Of a stretch of 64,000 nt of DNA, positions 17,501-26,431 are shown one piece after another. The notes under the pieces were generated by a model, which worked only from the letters and a program-made list of their open reading frames with translations, did no database searches and was not told the origin of the DNA. Where the stretch lies: positions 5,001 through 69,000 of the forward strand of contig KE159628.1 of NCBI GenBank assembly GCA_000403335.2. Direction: 5' to 3'. The DNA comes from Lachnospiraceae bacterium MD335. Its GTDB lineage: Bacteria > Bacillota > Clostridia > Lachnospirales > Lachnospiraceae. Numbering within the stretch: position 1 is the stretch's first letter; each line of letters starts with the position of its first letter. The position numbers and the translations under genes were made by a program.

Positions 17501-18171
17501 ATTTCCGTATATATTTTGATAAATACTGCTGAAAAGTTTTTTACCCCGGCAATGTCATTCTTATTTTTCAGCTCCGCATATGCTTCCTTAAATTTCCCAA
17601 TTGCATCCATTGTTTTGGGTATATCTGCCGCGTCATCACAGCCGAAGATAAAAGCTAATTCACTTCTGTTCAGACTTTCATATCTTTCAAATGCTTTCAA
17701 AATTATTTGCATGGGAAATATGAATTTTGCGTCCTTCATTTTTGATTTATTATAGACAAAATTAGGCAGCCGTAGTTTTAACAGTTGTTTTAAATAATCT
17801 TCATCATCAAACGTCCCCTGAACAATTTTGTCTCCGACTTCTGTAACCGCAATGGCGCCGTTTTCTTTTACATATCCGAATCCAAAGAATTCATACGTCC
17901 CTTTATCCATGCGTCCGTTCGCTTCTGTCTCTTTTTCATCTTTTTTACCGGATAAATAATCCTTTAAAGATATGGAGGAAAGCCAAACGTCCTCATCACT
18001 GTGTGCAGAATGAATGTAAGTTCTTCTTATCGGGTGAATCGCTTTTTTGTCTTTCTTACTTATATGAACAGACTTTTTATTCCAATTTTCACCCTTTAAG
18101 GATGCAAAATACGGAAACCATTGTATTGTTTTTATAATACTTCTCGGTTTTGTTTTCCATGACCAGCTCAT
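17362..18171 (-). pseudogene. AlwI-type restriction endonuclease, N-terminal piece
   Basis: Starts with the family signature MSWSWKTKPRS and contains the mid-domain GTYEFFGFGYVKENGAIAVT followed by EVGDKIVQG and LKQLLKLRLPN, as in AlwI-like (GGATC-type) enzymes. The last ~60 residues (after GVKNF) no longer resemble the family, because the frame shifts at the A6 tract 17537-17542; the true continuation is in the overlapping frame of 16397-17500. AGGAGAT precedes the ATG. Expressed alone it would lack the catalytic domain. Recognition sequence cannot be read from the protein. Confidence 0.75.
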
Positions 18172-18211
18172 GTGGAAATCTCCTTTGTGTTTTTATAATC
18201 ACTAACACCTT

Positions 18212-18397
18212 TTATAAACTTTCTATACAAGTGTTATTAATCTTTAATGATTTGGCGATTGTTGACAGCAATTCCCTATCTGCAAAAAGCCGCTGGACCA
18301 ACGCCAATTCCTGCTTGTTAAACCGCTTCGAAGAGACTAAATCCCACAGTTGTTCTAACAAGAGAAAAACTGTGGGATGTTTATTATTGTTTTCTAT
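18212..18397 (-). pseudogene. Coding remnant upstream of the restriction gene
   Basis: From the uxuB stop region to a TAA at 18212-18214 the minus strand is open in one frame. Its latter part looks like a true protein end (LVSSKRFNKQELALVQRLFA, then LLSTIAKSL...NNTCIESL). It has no start and sits 40 nt before the restriction-enzyme gene, where a methyltransferase or control gene would be expected. I infer a deletion that fused the end of that gene to the uxuB terminator region. The family is not recognised. Confidence 0.45.
18341..18378 (-). terminator. Hairpin terminator after uxuB
   Basis: Perfect 11-bp arms ATCCCACAGTT / AACTGTGGGAT with a 16-nt loop, 16 nt beyond the uxuB stop. Similar in core (CCCACAG/CTGTGGG) to the terminator after galM. 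Confidence 0.6.
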
Positions 18398-20007
18398 TGA
18401 TTAAAACGTTCCAAAACCTTCGCAACCGCGCCAACGCCCTCTATCATCTCGCCAAACAGCGCTGTCACCTTCTCGCCAAGCACGTTCTGCGTCAAATCTA
18501 CGCCGAAAATATCCGCACGCTTCAAAATCGGCGCTGTCACTGCCTTCACATCGCAAGCCTCTCCAAGCTTCACATCGGCAAGCATCGGCGTCAGCGTCTC
18601 CAACAGCGGGTCAGGACTTGGCGTAAACGCCTTCCCGTTATCATCAACCCCCATCAGATACCGCAGCCACCCCGCAAATACCATCGGAATGCCTTCCAGT
18701 GTATTCACATCCAAATCCTCCGAAGCCATATACGCCTTAATCGTCTCGCCAAACCGGATGGACAATTTCTGCGACGTATCTGTCGCAATGCGCTGCGGCG
18801 TGTCAGGCATAAACGGATTCGGAATACGCATTTGCAAAACCTCGTCGATAAACTGTTTCGGCTCCAAAATTCCAGGATTTACAACCACCGGTAATCCCTC
18901 CTGATACCCGATACGCTCCACCAGTTTCTTCAGCGCCGGATTTTTCATTTCTTCGGAAATCAGCTCATACCCCAGCAGACACCCAAACACCGCAAGCGTC
19001 GTGTGCAGCGGATTAAGACAGGTACATACCTTCATTTTCTCTACCTTATCCACCGTTTCCCGCGCGGTAAACATCACGCCCGTTTCTTCCAAAGCAGGTC
19101 TGCCGTTGGGGAACGCGTCCTCAATTACAAGATACTGGCACTCCTCCGCATTCACAAACGGCGCAACCCATGTATTCTTGCTCGTCACTGCCTTTTCCAG
19201 CCCCTCAATATTATCCGCCTCCAAAATCGCCTCTACCTTCGGGTCGGGACGCGGCGTAATCTTGTCAATCATGCTCCAAGGGAACGTCAGTTTGGAGGTA
19301 TCGTTTACATACTCCAAGAAAGCAGCCTCCGCCGTACCAGCTTTTACCCAAGCTTCCGCAAACGCAGTCACCGCCGCTTTCAGCTTGTCGCCGTTGTGCG
19401 AACAATTATCCATACTCACAAGCGCGAGCGCAAGCTGTCCTTTAAGATACCGCTCATACACCAATGCGCAGACTTTACCCAAATAGCTCTCCGGTTTTGC
19501 GGGTCCGTTCTCCAAATCCCGTGCAACCGCGGGCAGCGTATCACCCTTGCCGTCCACAAGACTATAGCCTTTTTCCGTAATCGTAAAGCTTGCCATTTTC
19601 AGCGACGGCGCGGCAAAAATCTCCTTTAAACGGGAAAACTCTTCGTCATTTTCACTGTCCAAAATCAGCGACTCCACGATACTCCCAATCACCGTTTTCT
19701 CTACTTCGCCGTTGCCCTTTAACGTGACAAGAATGCTGTAATCGTCATGCGGGCGGTACATCTTTTCAATAATTTCATAGTCAAAACCTTCCGCCACGAT
19801 TAATCCCGTGTCGCTCTTTCCCTCTTCCATCAGCTGCTGCATCAGGTTCGCCTGATACGCACGGAAAATATTGCCCGCGCCAAAATGAATCCACTCGGGA
19901 TTTTTCTTCGTATTCTCAGTCAACTGCTCCCTGTCATACGAAGGCACATGATACCCCAGTGCTTTCCACGCCTCGCGTTCCTGTAAACCTGTTTTATCTA
20001 ATCTCAT
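18394..20007 (-). CDS. uxuB: Fructuronate reductase (mannitol dehydrogenase family)
   Basis: NADH-dependent reduction of D-fructuronate to D-mannonate, the step before UxuA; cytoplasmic. 537 residues from the ATG at 20007 (an ATG four codons earlier, at 20019, sits only 1 nt after the AAAGGAG). The N-terminal Rossmann motif IHFGAGNIFRAYQ (about 42-54), SMDNCSHNGDK, SMIDKITPRPDP, the catalytic-Lys region CLNPLHTTLAVFGCLLGYE and VNPGILEPKQFIDEVLQMRI match the long-chain mannitol dehydrogenase family. Tagaturonate reductase (UxaB) is an alternative, but the uxuA neighbour favours UxuB. Last gene of the uronate cluster. Confidence 0.92.
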   Translation of the reverse strand: MRLDKTGLQEREAWKALGYHVPSYDREQLTENTKKNPEWIHFGAGNIFRAYQANLMQQLMEEGKSDTGLIVAEGFDYEIIEKMYRPHDDYSILVTLKGNGEVEKTVIGSIVESLILDSENDEEFSRLKEIFAAPSLKMASFTITEKGYSLVDGKGDTLPAVARDLENGPAKPESYLGKVCALVYERYLKGQLALALVSMDNCSHNGDKLKAAVTAFAEAWVKAGTAEAAFLEYVNDTSKLTFPWSMIDKITPRPDPKVEAILEADNIEGLEKAVTSKNTWVAPFVNAEECQYLVIEDAFPNGRPALEETGVMFTARETVDKVEKMKVCTCLNPLHTTLAVFGCLLGYELISEEMKNPALKKLVERIGYQEGLPVVVNPGILEPKQFIDEVLQMRIPNPFMPDTPQRIATDTSQKLSIRFGETIKAYMASEDLDVNTLEGIPMVFAGWLRYLMGVDDNGKAFTPSPDPLLETLTPMLADVKLGEACDVKAVTAPILKRADIFGVDLTQNVLGEKVTALFGEMIEGVGAVAKVLERFNQ

Positions 20008-20038
20008 ATTGATAACCATGCTCCTTTCTCAGTCTGCG

Positions 20039-20087
20039 AATTTGTGCCCTAAGCACAAATTTGCCGTGTGAAAAATTTATTTTTCAC
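20039..20087 (-). repeat. Intercistronic stem-loop element between uxuA and uxuB
   Basis: Two adjacent hairpins: AATTTGTGC / GCACAAATT, then GTGAAAAAT / ATTTTTCAC, joined by a GCCGT linker. The first hairpin and linker recur almost unchanged between grpE and dnaK (35759-35790). The flank AGTCTGC next to the uxuB ribosome binding site recurs before the HAD gene at 44125-44131. Probably an RNA processing or stability element. Confidence 0.65.
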
Positions 20088-20115
20088 ATTATAAACCCGT
20101 TCCTTTCTCAGCCCG

Positions 20116-21186
20116 CTATCTCGTATTACTTTTCGTAATCGCTTCCCATAAACCGTTCAGGTAAGTCGCGCCTAACGCCCTGTCATACAATCCATAGCCC
20201 GGCATCGCCACCTCGCCCCAAATCATACGACCGTGGTCGGGACGAATCGGACCCTCAAATCCAATATCGTAAAGCGCCTTCATAATCTCATACATATCAA
20301 AACTTCCGTCCGACGACAAATGTGCCGCTTCCTCAAAATCACCCGGATAATTGTGCTGCAAATTGCGCACATGCGCAAAGTGTACGCGTCCCTCAAGCGC
20401 TCTGATCATACCCGGCAGATCGTTATCCGGATTGGTTCCGTAAGAGCCCGAGCAGAACGTAACGCCGTTATGCGGATTGTCCACCATCTTCATCATTCGC
20501 TGGATATTCGGCAGGTTCGTGATAATACGCGGCAGTCCGAACACACTCCACGCAGGATCGTCAGGGTGAATCGCCATATTAATATCATACTTATCGCAAA
20601 CAGGCATAATCGCCTCCAAGAAATACTGTAAATTCGCAAACAGCTTTTCCTCGTCCACATCCTTATACAACCCAAACAATTCCTTAATCCGCTCCATGCG
20701 CTCCGGCTCCCAGCCCGGCATCACAAAGCCGTTCGTATCGCCCGAAATTGACTCGAACATCTTTTCGGGATTTAAGTTATCAACCGTTTCCTGATGGTAT
20801 GCCAAAACCGTCGAGCCGTCGGGACGCTTTCTTGCAAGCTCCGTTCTCGTCCAGTCAAACACAGGCATGAAATTATAGCACACCATATGAATATCTTCCT
20901 GCCCCAGCTTCTCCAGTGTCTTGATATAATTGTCAATATACTTGTCGCGCTCCTTCAAGCCAATCTTAATCGCATCATGAATATTCACGCTCTCAATGCC
21001 CGCAATGTGCAGTCCGCCTGCGGCTACCTCCGCCTTCAGCGCGCGGATGTCCTCAAGGCTCCACTCATCGCCGGGCGCCGTGTCGTAAAGCGTCGTAATT
21101 ACGCCCTTTACTCCCGGAATCTGCCGAATCTGCTCCAGCGTCACCGAATCCGATTTGCTCCCGTACCACCGTAATGTCATTTCCAT
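20116..21186 (-). CDS. uxuA: Mannonate dehydratase
   Basis: Dehydrates D-mannonate to 2-keto-3-deoxygluconate in glucuronate catabolism. 356 residues, usual length. MEMTLRWYGSKSDSVTLEQI at the start, then IRQIPGV, the metal-site residues around AGIESVNIHD, VCYNFMPVFDWTRT, MAIHPDDPAWSVFGLPRI, FCSGSYGTNPDNDLPG, HFAHVRN and RPDHGRMIWGE near the end. The ATG at 21186 has GGAG 9 nt upstream. It is 108 nt upstream of uxuB and 97 nt downstream of the MFS gene, which also holds a 12-bp tandem repeat. Confidence 0.97.
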   Translation of the reverse strand: MEMTLRWYGSKSDSVTLEQIRQIPGVKGVITTLYDTAPGDEWSLEDIRALKAEVAAGGLHIAGIESVNIHDAIKIGLKERDKYIDNYIKTLEKLGQEDIHMVCYNFMPVFDWTRTELARKRPDGSTVLAYHQETVDNLNPEKMFESISGDTNGFVMPGWEPERMERIKELFGLYKDVDEEKLFANLQYFLEAIMPVCDKYDINMAIHPDDPAWSVFGLPRIITNLPNIQRMMKMVDNPHNGVTFCSGSYGTNPDNDLPGMIRALEGRVHFAHVRNLQHNYPGDFEEAAHLSSDGSFDMYEIMKALYDIGFEGPIRPDHGRMIWGEVAMPGYGLYDRALGATYLNGLWEAITKSNTR

Positions 21187-21236
21187 AAAAATATGCTCCT
21201 TTCTTTCCCAACTATATTTTTTCAATTGTTACCGTT

Positions 21237-21260
21237 ATTAAAACCATTATTAAAACCATT
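21237..21260 (-). repeat. Tandem 12-bp repeat upstream of uxuA
   Basis: Plus-strand ATTAAAACCATT occurs twice head to tail, 51-74 nt before the uxuA ATG. It could be a regulator site for an internal promoter; nothing else supports this. Confidence 0.35.
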
Positions 21261-21283
21261 GATTGATAGACAGCCTGCCGTTT

Positions 21284-22474
21284 TTATTCGGCAAACGCCT
21301 CCCTGTGCCGCCTGATATAAAAATTCAATGCCACAATCAAAGCCAGGTCAATCAGCACCACCACGACAATCGAGCTCATTCCGTACGCAATGCCCGCGCT
21401 CTCAGCAATCCGTCCGATAATCATCGGCATCAAAATCGACCCAAAACTTGCCAGCGTCAGAATAAAGCTCCATGCCATCGAATACTTCTGTATCAGTCTG
21501 CCGCAAAACGACACGGTTGTCGGATAAATCCCCGCCATACTGTAGCCAAAACCCATAATGCCGATAATAATTGGCACCGTGCTCTTCGAGAACAACAGCC
21601 AAAAGAAGAATCCCACAAAACCGATGCCCATGACAAGCAAAAGCTTCTGCTTTTCCACTTTCCCTGACAGCGCGGCTGCGGTAAGTCTGCCTGCTAAAAT
21701 CATCACCCACAAAACGCTTGCCATAAGCTGTGACAGCGCATCACTCAGTAATTGCGTATCCACAAAGTACGTTATCAGCCAGCCGATAACACCCTGTTCC
21801 GCGCACAGATAAAAAAACAGCGTAAACGTACACAGATAAAACAACGGTTCCTTAAAAAAACCGACACCACTGTCATTTTTCTTCTTCTCTGTCTTCTCCT
21901 TTACAGGCTCCGAAATCGGAACCATAAAGTACAAAATCCAACTCAGCACGCCCATTGCAATCATGAAATAACATGCATAAACCCAGCCGTCCGCATTGGT
22001 GCGCGTTAAAACGGTCAGCAAAATCGGAAACGAAAACGCACCGATGGAAAACATCGCATGAAGCGCATTCAAAAAACCAGCCCGTCCCGGCGCAATGCTG
22101 TTCACGGTATAATTTCCAAAGTTGCTTGACGCGCCTCTTGCCAGTCCCGTCATCAGAAACGCAAGCGCCAGCATCAGATTGCCATTTCCAAACAAAATCA
22201 TCACATAAGCAACTGCATAGCAGGCATTAAACAGCAGAATGCTCTTCTTCCTTCCCAAAAACACGGAAAGCGTCCCCGATGCAAAGCTCGAAAACAGGTT
22301 TCCAACGGAATGCAGGCTGACAATCAGACCTGCAAATGCATAGTTTAATCCCTTCGCCTCCCGTATAAACGGCAGGAGAGAGCCAATCGACAACGCCAAT
22401 ACACCGTTTAGCATAAATGCCAAATACGTAAAGCACAATTGCTTTTTTTCGTCCGCAGTTTTCAGATAACCCAT
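21284..22474 (-). CDS. MFS transporter
   Basis: 396 residues with about 12 predicted membrane spans in two halves split by a charged cytoplasmic loop (PVKEKTEKKKNDSG, about 195-208). The N-terminal half has the MFS motif A-like stretch between helices 2 and 3 (SGTLSVFLGRKKSI). Located between a TRAP-type binding protein gene and uxuA, so a role in uptake or export of a uronate, its oligomer, or a pathway by-product is likely but the substrate is not evident from sequence. Confidence 0.85.
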   Translation of the reverse strand: MGYLKTADEKKQLCFTYLAFMLNGVLALSIGSLLPFIREAKGLNYAFAGLIVSLHSVGNLFSSFASGTLSVFLGRKKSILLFNACYAVAYVMILFGNGNLMLALAFLMTGLARGASSNFGNYTVNSIAPGRAGFLNALHAMFSIGAFSFPILLTVLTRTNADGWVYACYFMIAMGVLSWILYFMVPISEPVKEKTEKKKNDSGVGFFKEPLFYLCTFTLFFYLCAEQGVIGWLITYFVDTQLLSDALSQLMASVLWVMILAGRLTAAALSGKVEKQKLLLVMGIGFVGFFFWLLFSKSTVPIIIGIMGFGYSMAGIYPTTVSFCGRLIQKYSMAWSFILTLASFGSILMPMIIGRIAESAGIAYGMSSIVVVVLIDLALIVALNFYIRRHREAFAE

Positions 22475-22499
22475 TTTCTTATATTTCCTTTCCTGTCTG

Positions 22500-23540
22500 T
22501 CACTCTTTTTTATTCAAATTCCCCAAGGCGCGTATCTGCGCAATATCCTCGCCATACTCCGCATCATACCGCTCATAAAGCGGTTTCACCGCGTCCTGAA
22601 ATTTTTTCTTCTCCTGCGCGGAAAGCACAATCTCCTCCACTTGATTTTCAAGCGCCGTCTCCCGCGCCGTCCGCTCGTACTCTTTCCAAAGCCTGCGCTC
22701 ATAGAGCGCCGACTCTTTCGCACATTCCAAAATAATAACCCTGTCTTCTTCCGAGAGCTGCTCCCATGTATGCTTCGCGCAAATCTGCATCTCCGGAATA
22801 CGAATATGCTCATCCACCGTATAGTAGCGTGCCACCTCGTAATGCTGCATCGCCTCATAAGATGACCAGTTATTTTCCGCGCCGTCTACCTGCCTGCGCT
22901 CCAATGCCGCATACACCTGATCATACGGAATCTTGACCGGAACGGCTCCCAATGCAGTTATCATTTCCGACATGGTGTCCGACTCCTGCACGCGGATATT
23001 CAATCCCTTAATATCCTCCAAGGTCCGCACCGGTTTTGTCGAACAATAGATATTGCGCGCCCCCGCGTCGTACCACGAAAGTCCGATTAAGTCATACTGC
23101 TCCGGATAGTGCAGAAACCGTTCACCGATTTCCCCATCCAAAACCCGCCACATATGGTCCGCATCTTCATACAGATACGGAAGCTGCAGCACATTCATTT
23201 CAGGAATATGGTCCGCCACCTGCGCCAGCGAGATACGTGCAAAATCAATACCCCCGTATCGCATCTGCCGGATTACCTCCGTCTCAGAACCAAGTACGCC
23301 CTCCGCCTGAACCAGTATCCGAATGCGCCCCTGTGTACGCTCCCCCACCAACGCGGCAAACTTCATGCCGCCCATTGTCGTAGGATAATCCTTTGTTTGA
23401 TTTTCAGCGTAAGTAAAGACATACTTTGGCACAACCGCTTTTGTCTGTTGAAACAGGAACAAACCGGCACACAATCCTACTGCTGCCGCCATCGCCAAAA
23501 ACAAATACACTTTTTTCCCGCTCCGATTTCCTGTTCCCAT
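22500..23540 (-). CDS. TRAP-type (DctP family) binding protein in the two-component operon
   Basis: 346 residues with an uncleaved-looking N-terminal hydrophobic anchor (about 10-30, no lipobox Cys) and a full DctP domain: TYAENQTKDYPTTMGG, VLGSETEVIRQMRYGGIDFARIS, the Arg-containing ligand motif LNIRVQESDTMSEMI, GAVPVKIPYDQVYAALERRQ and DGAENNWSS. It is not next to TRAP permease genes; the true transporter binding protein is at 28324-29445. Its neighbours are a sensor kinase and AraC-type regulator, so it may present ligand to the kinase. AGGCATAT precedes the ATG. Confidence 0.88.
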   Translation of the reverse strand: MGTGNRSGKKVYLFLAMAAAVGLCAGLFLFQQTKAVVPKYVFTYAENQTKDYPTTMGGMKFAALVGERTQGRIRILVQAEGVLGSETEVIRQMRYGGIDFARISLAQVADHIPEMNVLQLPYLYEDADHMWRVLDGEIGERFLHYPEQYDLIGLSWYDAGARNIYCSTKPVRTLEDIKGLNIRVQESDTMSEMITALGAVPVKIPYDQVYAALERRQVDGAENNWSSYEAMQHYEVARYYTVDEHIRIPEMQICAKHTWEQLSEEDRVIILECAKESALYERRLWKEYERTARETALENQVEEIVLSAQEKKKFQDAVKPLYERYDAEYGEDIAQIRALGNLNKKE

Positions 23541-23564
23541 ATATGCCTCTCACTCTGTCCAGTC

Positions 23565-24350
23565 TCACATTGATGCGCCGTATCGATACTCGCTCGGCGT
23601 CATGCCTGTAACCCGCTTAAAAACCTTGGTAAAATAGCTTGAATCGCGGTACCCGACTCTTTGCCCGATCTCCTTAATGTTAATCGTAACATCCGACAAT
23701 AATTCTTTTGCTTTCTCCACTCGCAGCTCCGACAAATACACGATAAAGTTTTTATCAAAATTCTGCTTGAAAAACCTGCAAAAATACGCATCCGAATAAT
23801 GAAGCTGCTTTGCTGCATCCTGCAGGCAAATGTCCTCCATGTAATGCGCCTCGATATACTCCCGTATATGCTCTGCCAAAACCTGATTTTTTATCACTTC
23901 CTGTTTTTCGTCTTTTTCTTCCGTTTCTGTCCTCTGCAAAGAAGTCACCTCTTTCGTACTGTGCCTGCTTACATACACAGCTTCCTCCAAAACCGCAATC
24001 AACTCGTCTTTCGCACTTGGCTTTAACAGGTAGTCCATCGCGCGCACTTTAATTGCCCTTTTCGCATATTCAAACTCGTCGTACGCGGTTAAAAAAATAA
24101 TGCTGCACGCCGGATTTTCCTTTCGGATTTTTTCTGCCGCCTCCAAGCCGTCAATTCCCGGCATGGAAATATCCAACAGCGCAATCTGACAATCCTGCTC
24201 CAAAAACCGCGCAATTGCTTCCCGACCGTTTTCGGCTTCAACAATCTCAAGCTCGTCTCCGAAATAATTGCGCACTGCCTTACTGATTACCATTCGTTCA
24301 ATCGGTTCATCATCGGCAATTAAAATACGGCATATTTCATTTTCCACCAT
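23565..24350 (-). CDS. AraC-type response regulator (YesN-like)
   Basis: 261 residues. Receiver domain 1-125 with IADDEP, phospho-Asp in IALLDISMPGIDG, Thr in FLTAYDEFEYAKRA and Lys in YLLKPS; linker; C-terminal two-helix-turn-helix AraC domain (about 165-258) with LHYSDAYFCRFFKQ and the signature IGQRVGYRDSSYFTKVFKRV followed by TGMTPSEYR. It overlaps the end of the kinase gene and its ATG at 24350 has GGGG 6 nt before it. Expected to activate the TRAP/uxu genes when the kinase detects substrate. Confidence 0.95.
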   Translation of the reverse strand: MVENEICRILIADDEPIERMVISKAVRNYFGDELEIVEAENGREAIARFLEQDCQIALLDISMPGIDGLEAAEKIRKENPACSIIFLTAYDEFEYAKRAIKVRAMDYLLKPSAKDELIAVLEEAVYVSRHSTKEVTSLQRTETEEKDEKQEVIKNQVLAEHIREYIEAHYMEDICLQDAAKQLHYSDAYFCRFFKQNFDKNFIVYLSELRVEKAKELLSDVTINIKEIGQRVGYRDSSYFTKVFKRVTGMTPSEYRYGASM

Positions 24351-25845
24351 GATTTCCCCTTTCATCTTCTATCCAAATTCTGATAATCGTGCCGCGTCCG
24401 CATTTGCTGTGTATTCTCATTGTGCCATTTTGATACATCATATGAACTCTCTTATAAATATTGGAAAGCCCGATGCTCGTCCGGTCTGTCCGCCCCGTCT
24501 CGTTTCCCCGCAGCTCCTGCCTAAGACAACGCAGCGCATCCAAATCCATTCCGACGCCGCTGTCCGCCACGACAATGCATATCCTGCCATGCCGTTCCCG
24601 AACACGGATTAAAATCCTGCCGCCCTCCTCTTTCGGCGCAAGACCGTGTATAATCGCATTCTCCACAAGAGGCTGAAATGTAAAGGTCGGAATCAGCACA
24701 ACCTCCGCGTCCGTTTGGCAGTCAATTTCATACATAATTCTGCCGCCAAACCGCATTTCCTGTAAAAACATATAGTCCCTGACAATCTTTAACTCCCGTG
24801 CCAGCGACACCTTTTTCTCCGGTGTCTTTAAGTTGTATCGGAATAAAAAACTCAGCGACTGTATCATTGCCTCCGTCGTCTGCGCGCCCTCCAAATCCGC
24901 CATACCGCCGATTACATTCAGCGTATTAAAAAGGAAGTGCGGATTAATCTGGCTCTTTAACAAATCCAACTCCATCGCATCAAGACGTGCCGCAATCTTA
25001 ATCTTTTCAAGTTCCTCGGCATGGTACAAATCCATTGCCTTTCGCCGCTCCTCCAGTGCCATGATATATTCGCCGGTGGCATATTTCATTTTATTAAAAG
25101 CAACCACCAGTTCGCCCAATTCATCCTCACTCCGTACTTTAATGTCATCAATAAAAAAATCATTTTCCGCAATTCTTCGGGAAGCCTCCGCCAACTCCAC
25201 GACAGGGGAAACAATCGAGATATTGAGCAGCTCCGCAAGCTTTCGCGTACAGAAGAAAAAAAGAAGCTCAAACAATAGCAGCAATGCCGGCAGCACCATA
25301 ATCATCCGGACTTTCCCTGCATAAACACTGACCCCGTCCTCCAGCGTATCCCGCATCAGCAGTTTGGCGTAATTTTGCAGATAATTCTGCATATCGTATA
25401 CTTCATACAAATCGGTGATATACTCTAATGTCCGCTCTCCTCCATTCAGAATACGATCCCTTTTTGTACAATATACCTGATACATATTTAATATTGACCA
25501 TGTCTTGGCATAACGCGCTTCTCCCGTCTTTTCATAATCATACGGAAGCTGTTCGACAACTTTCTGTGTCTGCGCAATCGCTTGTTCCAACGCGTCACGC
25601 GCGTCTTTCTTTCCCGTTTTGGCATAAGTCACAAAAAGGCTTTCTTCTTCCTCCATGCACTGCACAAAATCGGTTGCAACCGAATTGCTGTTTAATATGA
25701 CAGAAAAATCAAACAGGGAATATTTCACTGTCCAAATCGCCAAAACAATGGATAAGAAAATCAATAAAAATATAATTGTAGTGAAGGCTTTTATCTTTTG
25801 CTTGATTTTTAATGAATTCCATACCGTTTTCAGGCGCTGCCTCAT
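24337..25845 (-). CDS. Sensor histidine kinase, YesM/LytS type
   Basis: 502 residues. Transmembrane helices at about 18-38 and 180-200 enclose a ~140-residue all-helical extracellular domain. A HAMP domain (about 205-260) precedes the His_kinase domain with KSQINPHFLFNTLNVIGGMA (phospho-His), and an HATPase_c domain (PLVENAIIHGLAPKEEGG, ADSGVGMD, GIGLSNIYKRV-like SIGLSNIYKRV). AGGAGG-like GGAGG precedes the ATG. Forms a cassette with the AraC regulator and the binding protein downstream. The ligand is probably a uronate or uronide. Confidence 0.93.
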   Translation of the reverse strand: MRQRLKTVWNSLKIKQKIKAFTTIIFLLIFLSIVLAIWTVKYSLFDFSVILNSNSVATDFVQCMEEEESLFVTYAKTGKKDARDALEQAIAQTQKVVEQLPYDYEKTGEARYAKTWSILNMYQVYCTKRDRILNGGERTLEYITDLYEVYDMQNYLQNYAKLLMRDTLEDGVSVYAGKVRMIMVLPALLLLFELLFFFCTRKLAELLNISIVSPVVELAEASRRIAENDFFIDDIKVRSEDELGELVVAFNKMKYATGEYIMALEERRKAMDLYHAEELEKIKIAARLDAMELDLLKSQINPHFLFNTLNVIGGMADLEGAQTTEAMIQSLSFLFRYNLKTPEKKVSLARELKIVRDYMFLQEMRFGGRIMYEIDCQTDAEVVLIPTFTFQPLVENAIIHGLAPKEEGGRILIRVRERHGRICIVVADSGVGMDLDALRCLRQELRGNETGRTDRTSIGLSNIYKRVHMMYQNGTMRIHSKCGRGTIIRIWIEDERGNHGGK

Positions 25846-25872
25846 AAAATACCTCCGACTGCTTGACCCGCA

Positions 25873-26370
25873 CTAACTGCGCCGTTTGGAAGAAAACGCA
25901 TACTCGTTTATCCGCGCTTCCACATAACGGTAAAAGTCGTCCCGTTCTCTGCCAAGTACATGTCTTGTCAGCATGTATCCGTGATTGACGTCCGTGTAAA
26001 CAATGACAATTCCCGCTTCTTTGCGCACGCCTTTCACTTTATCCCACCGGATTTGTTCACTCTTATCCCCCAATGTCACATGGATGCCGTCTTCCGCAAA
26101 GACAAGCTGCGTTCCCTGCGGAATGACGGAAACCTGCGCTTTTGCCTTTAGGTAAGCGCCCAGCGGCTGTATCACCGGAACCAGAAGGCACGCAAGAAAC
26201 AGAAATGCCTGCACGGCATCGCTTGCCTGATTCCAAAATCGAACCGTTAAAAGGATCATTGCAATGGCAAAAACAATGTTGCACACCCCCACAAGCGAGT
26301 GGTAGGTGCGGTACATTGATAATGCCCAAAAATCCACCGGCCGCACTTTACTTTGATATTGATAACGCAT
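25873..26370 (-). CDS. YcxB-like membrane protein
   Basis: 165 residues: a short N-terminus, two hydrophobic helices (about 30-50 and 56-76), and a C-terminal sheet domain (TQLVFAEDGIHVTLGDKSEQ, then IRWDKVKGV, IVIVYTDVNHGYMLTRHVLG). This layout is that of the YcxB family (PF14317-like), whose function is unknown. The ATG at 26370 gives a usual YcxB length; an upstream frame to 26400 adds ten residues. It sits between the TRAP permease and the kinase and is probably in the same transcript. Confidence 0.65.
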   Translation of the reverse strand: MRYQYQSKVRPVDFWALSMYRTYHSLVGVCNIVFAIAMILLTVRFWNQASDAVQAFLFLACLLVPVIQPLGAYLKAKAQVSVIPQGTQLVFAEDGIHVTLGDKSEQIRWDKVKGVRKEAGIVIVYTDVNHGYMLTRHVLGRERDDFYRYVEARINEYAFSSKRRS

Positions 26371-26431
26371 ATAACACCAATACCTTTCTCTCACATACAC
26401 TATTTACACGCGAATCAGCCGCTCAAACAAT

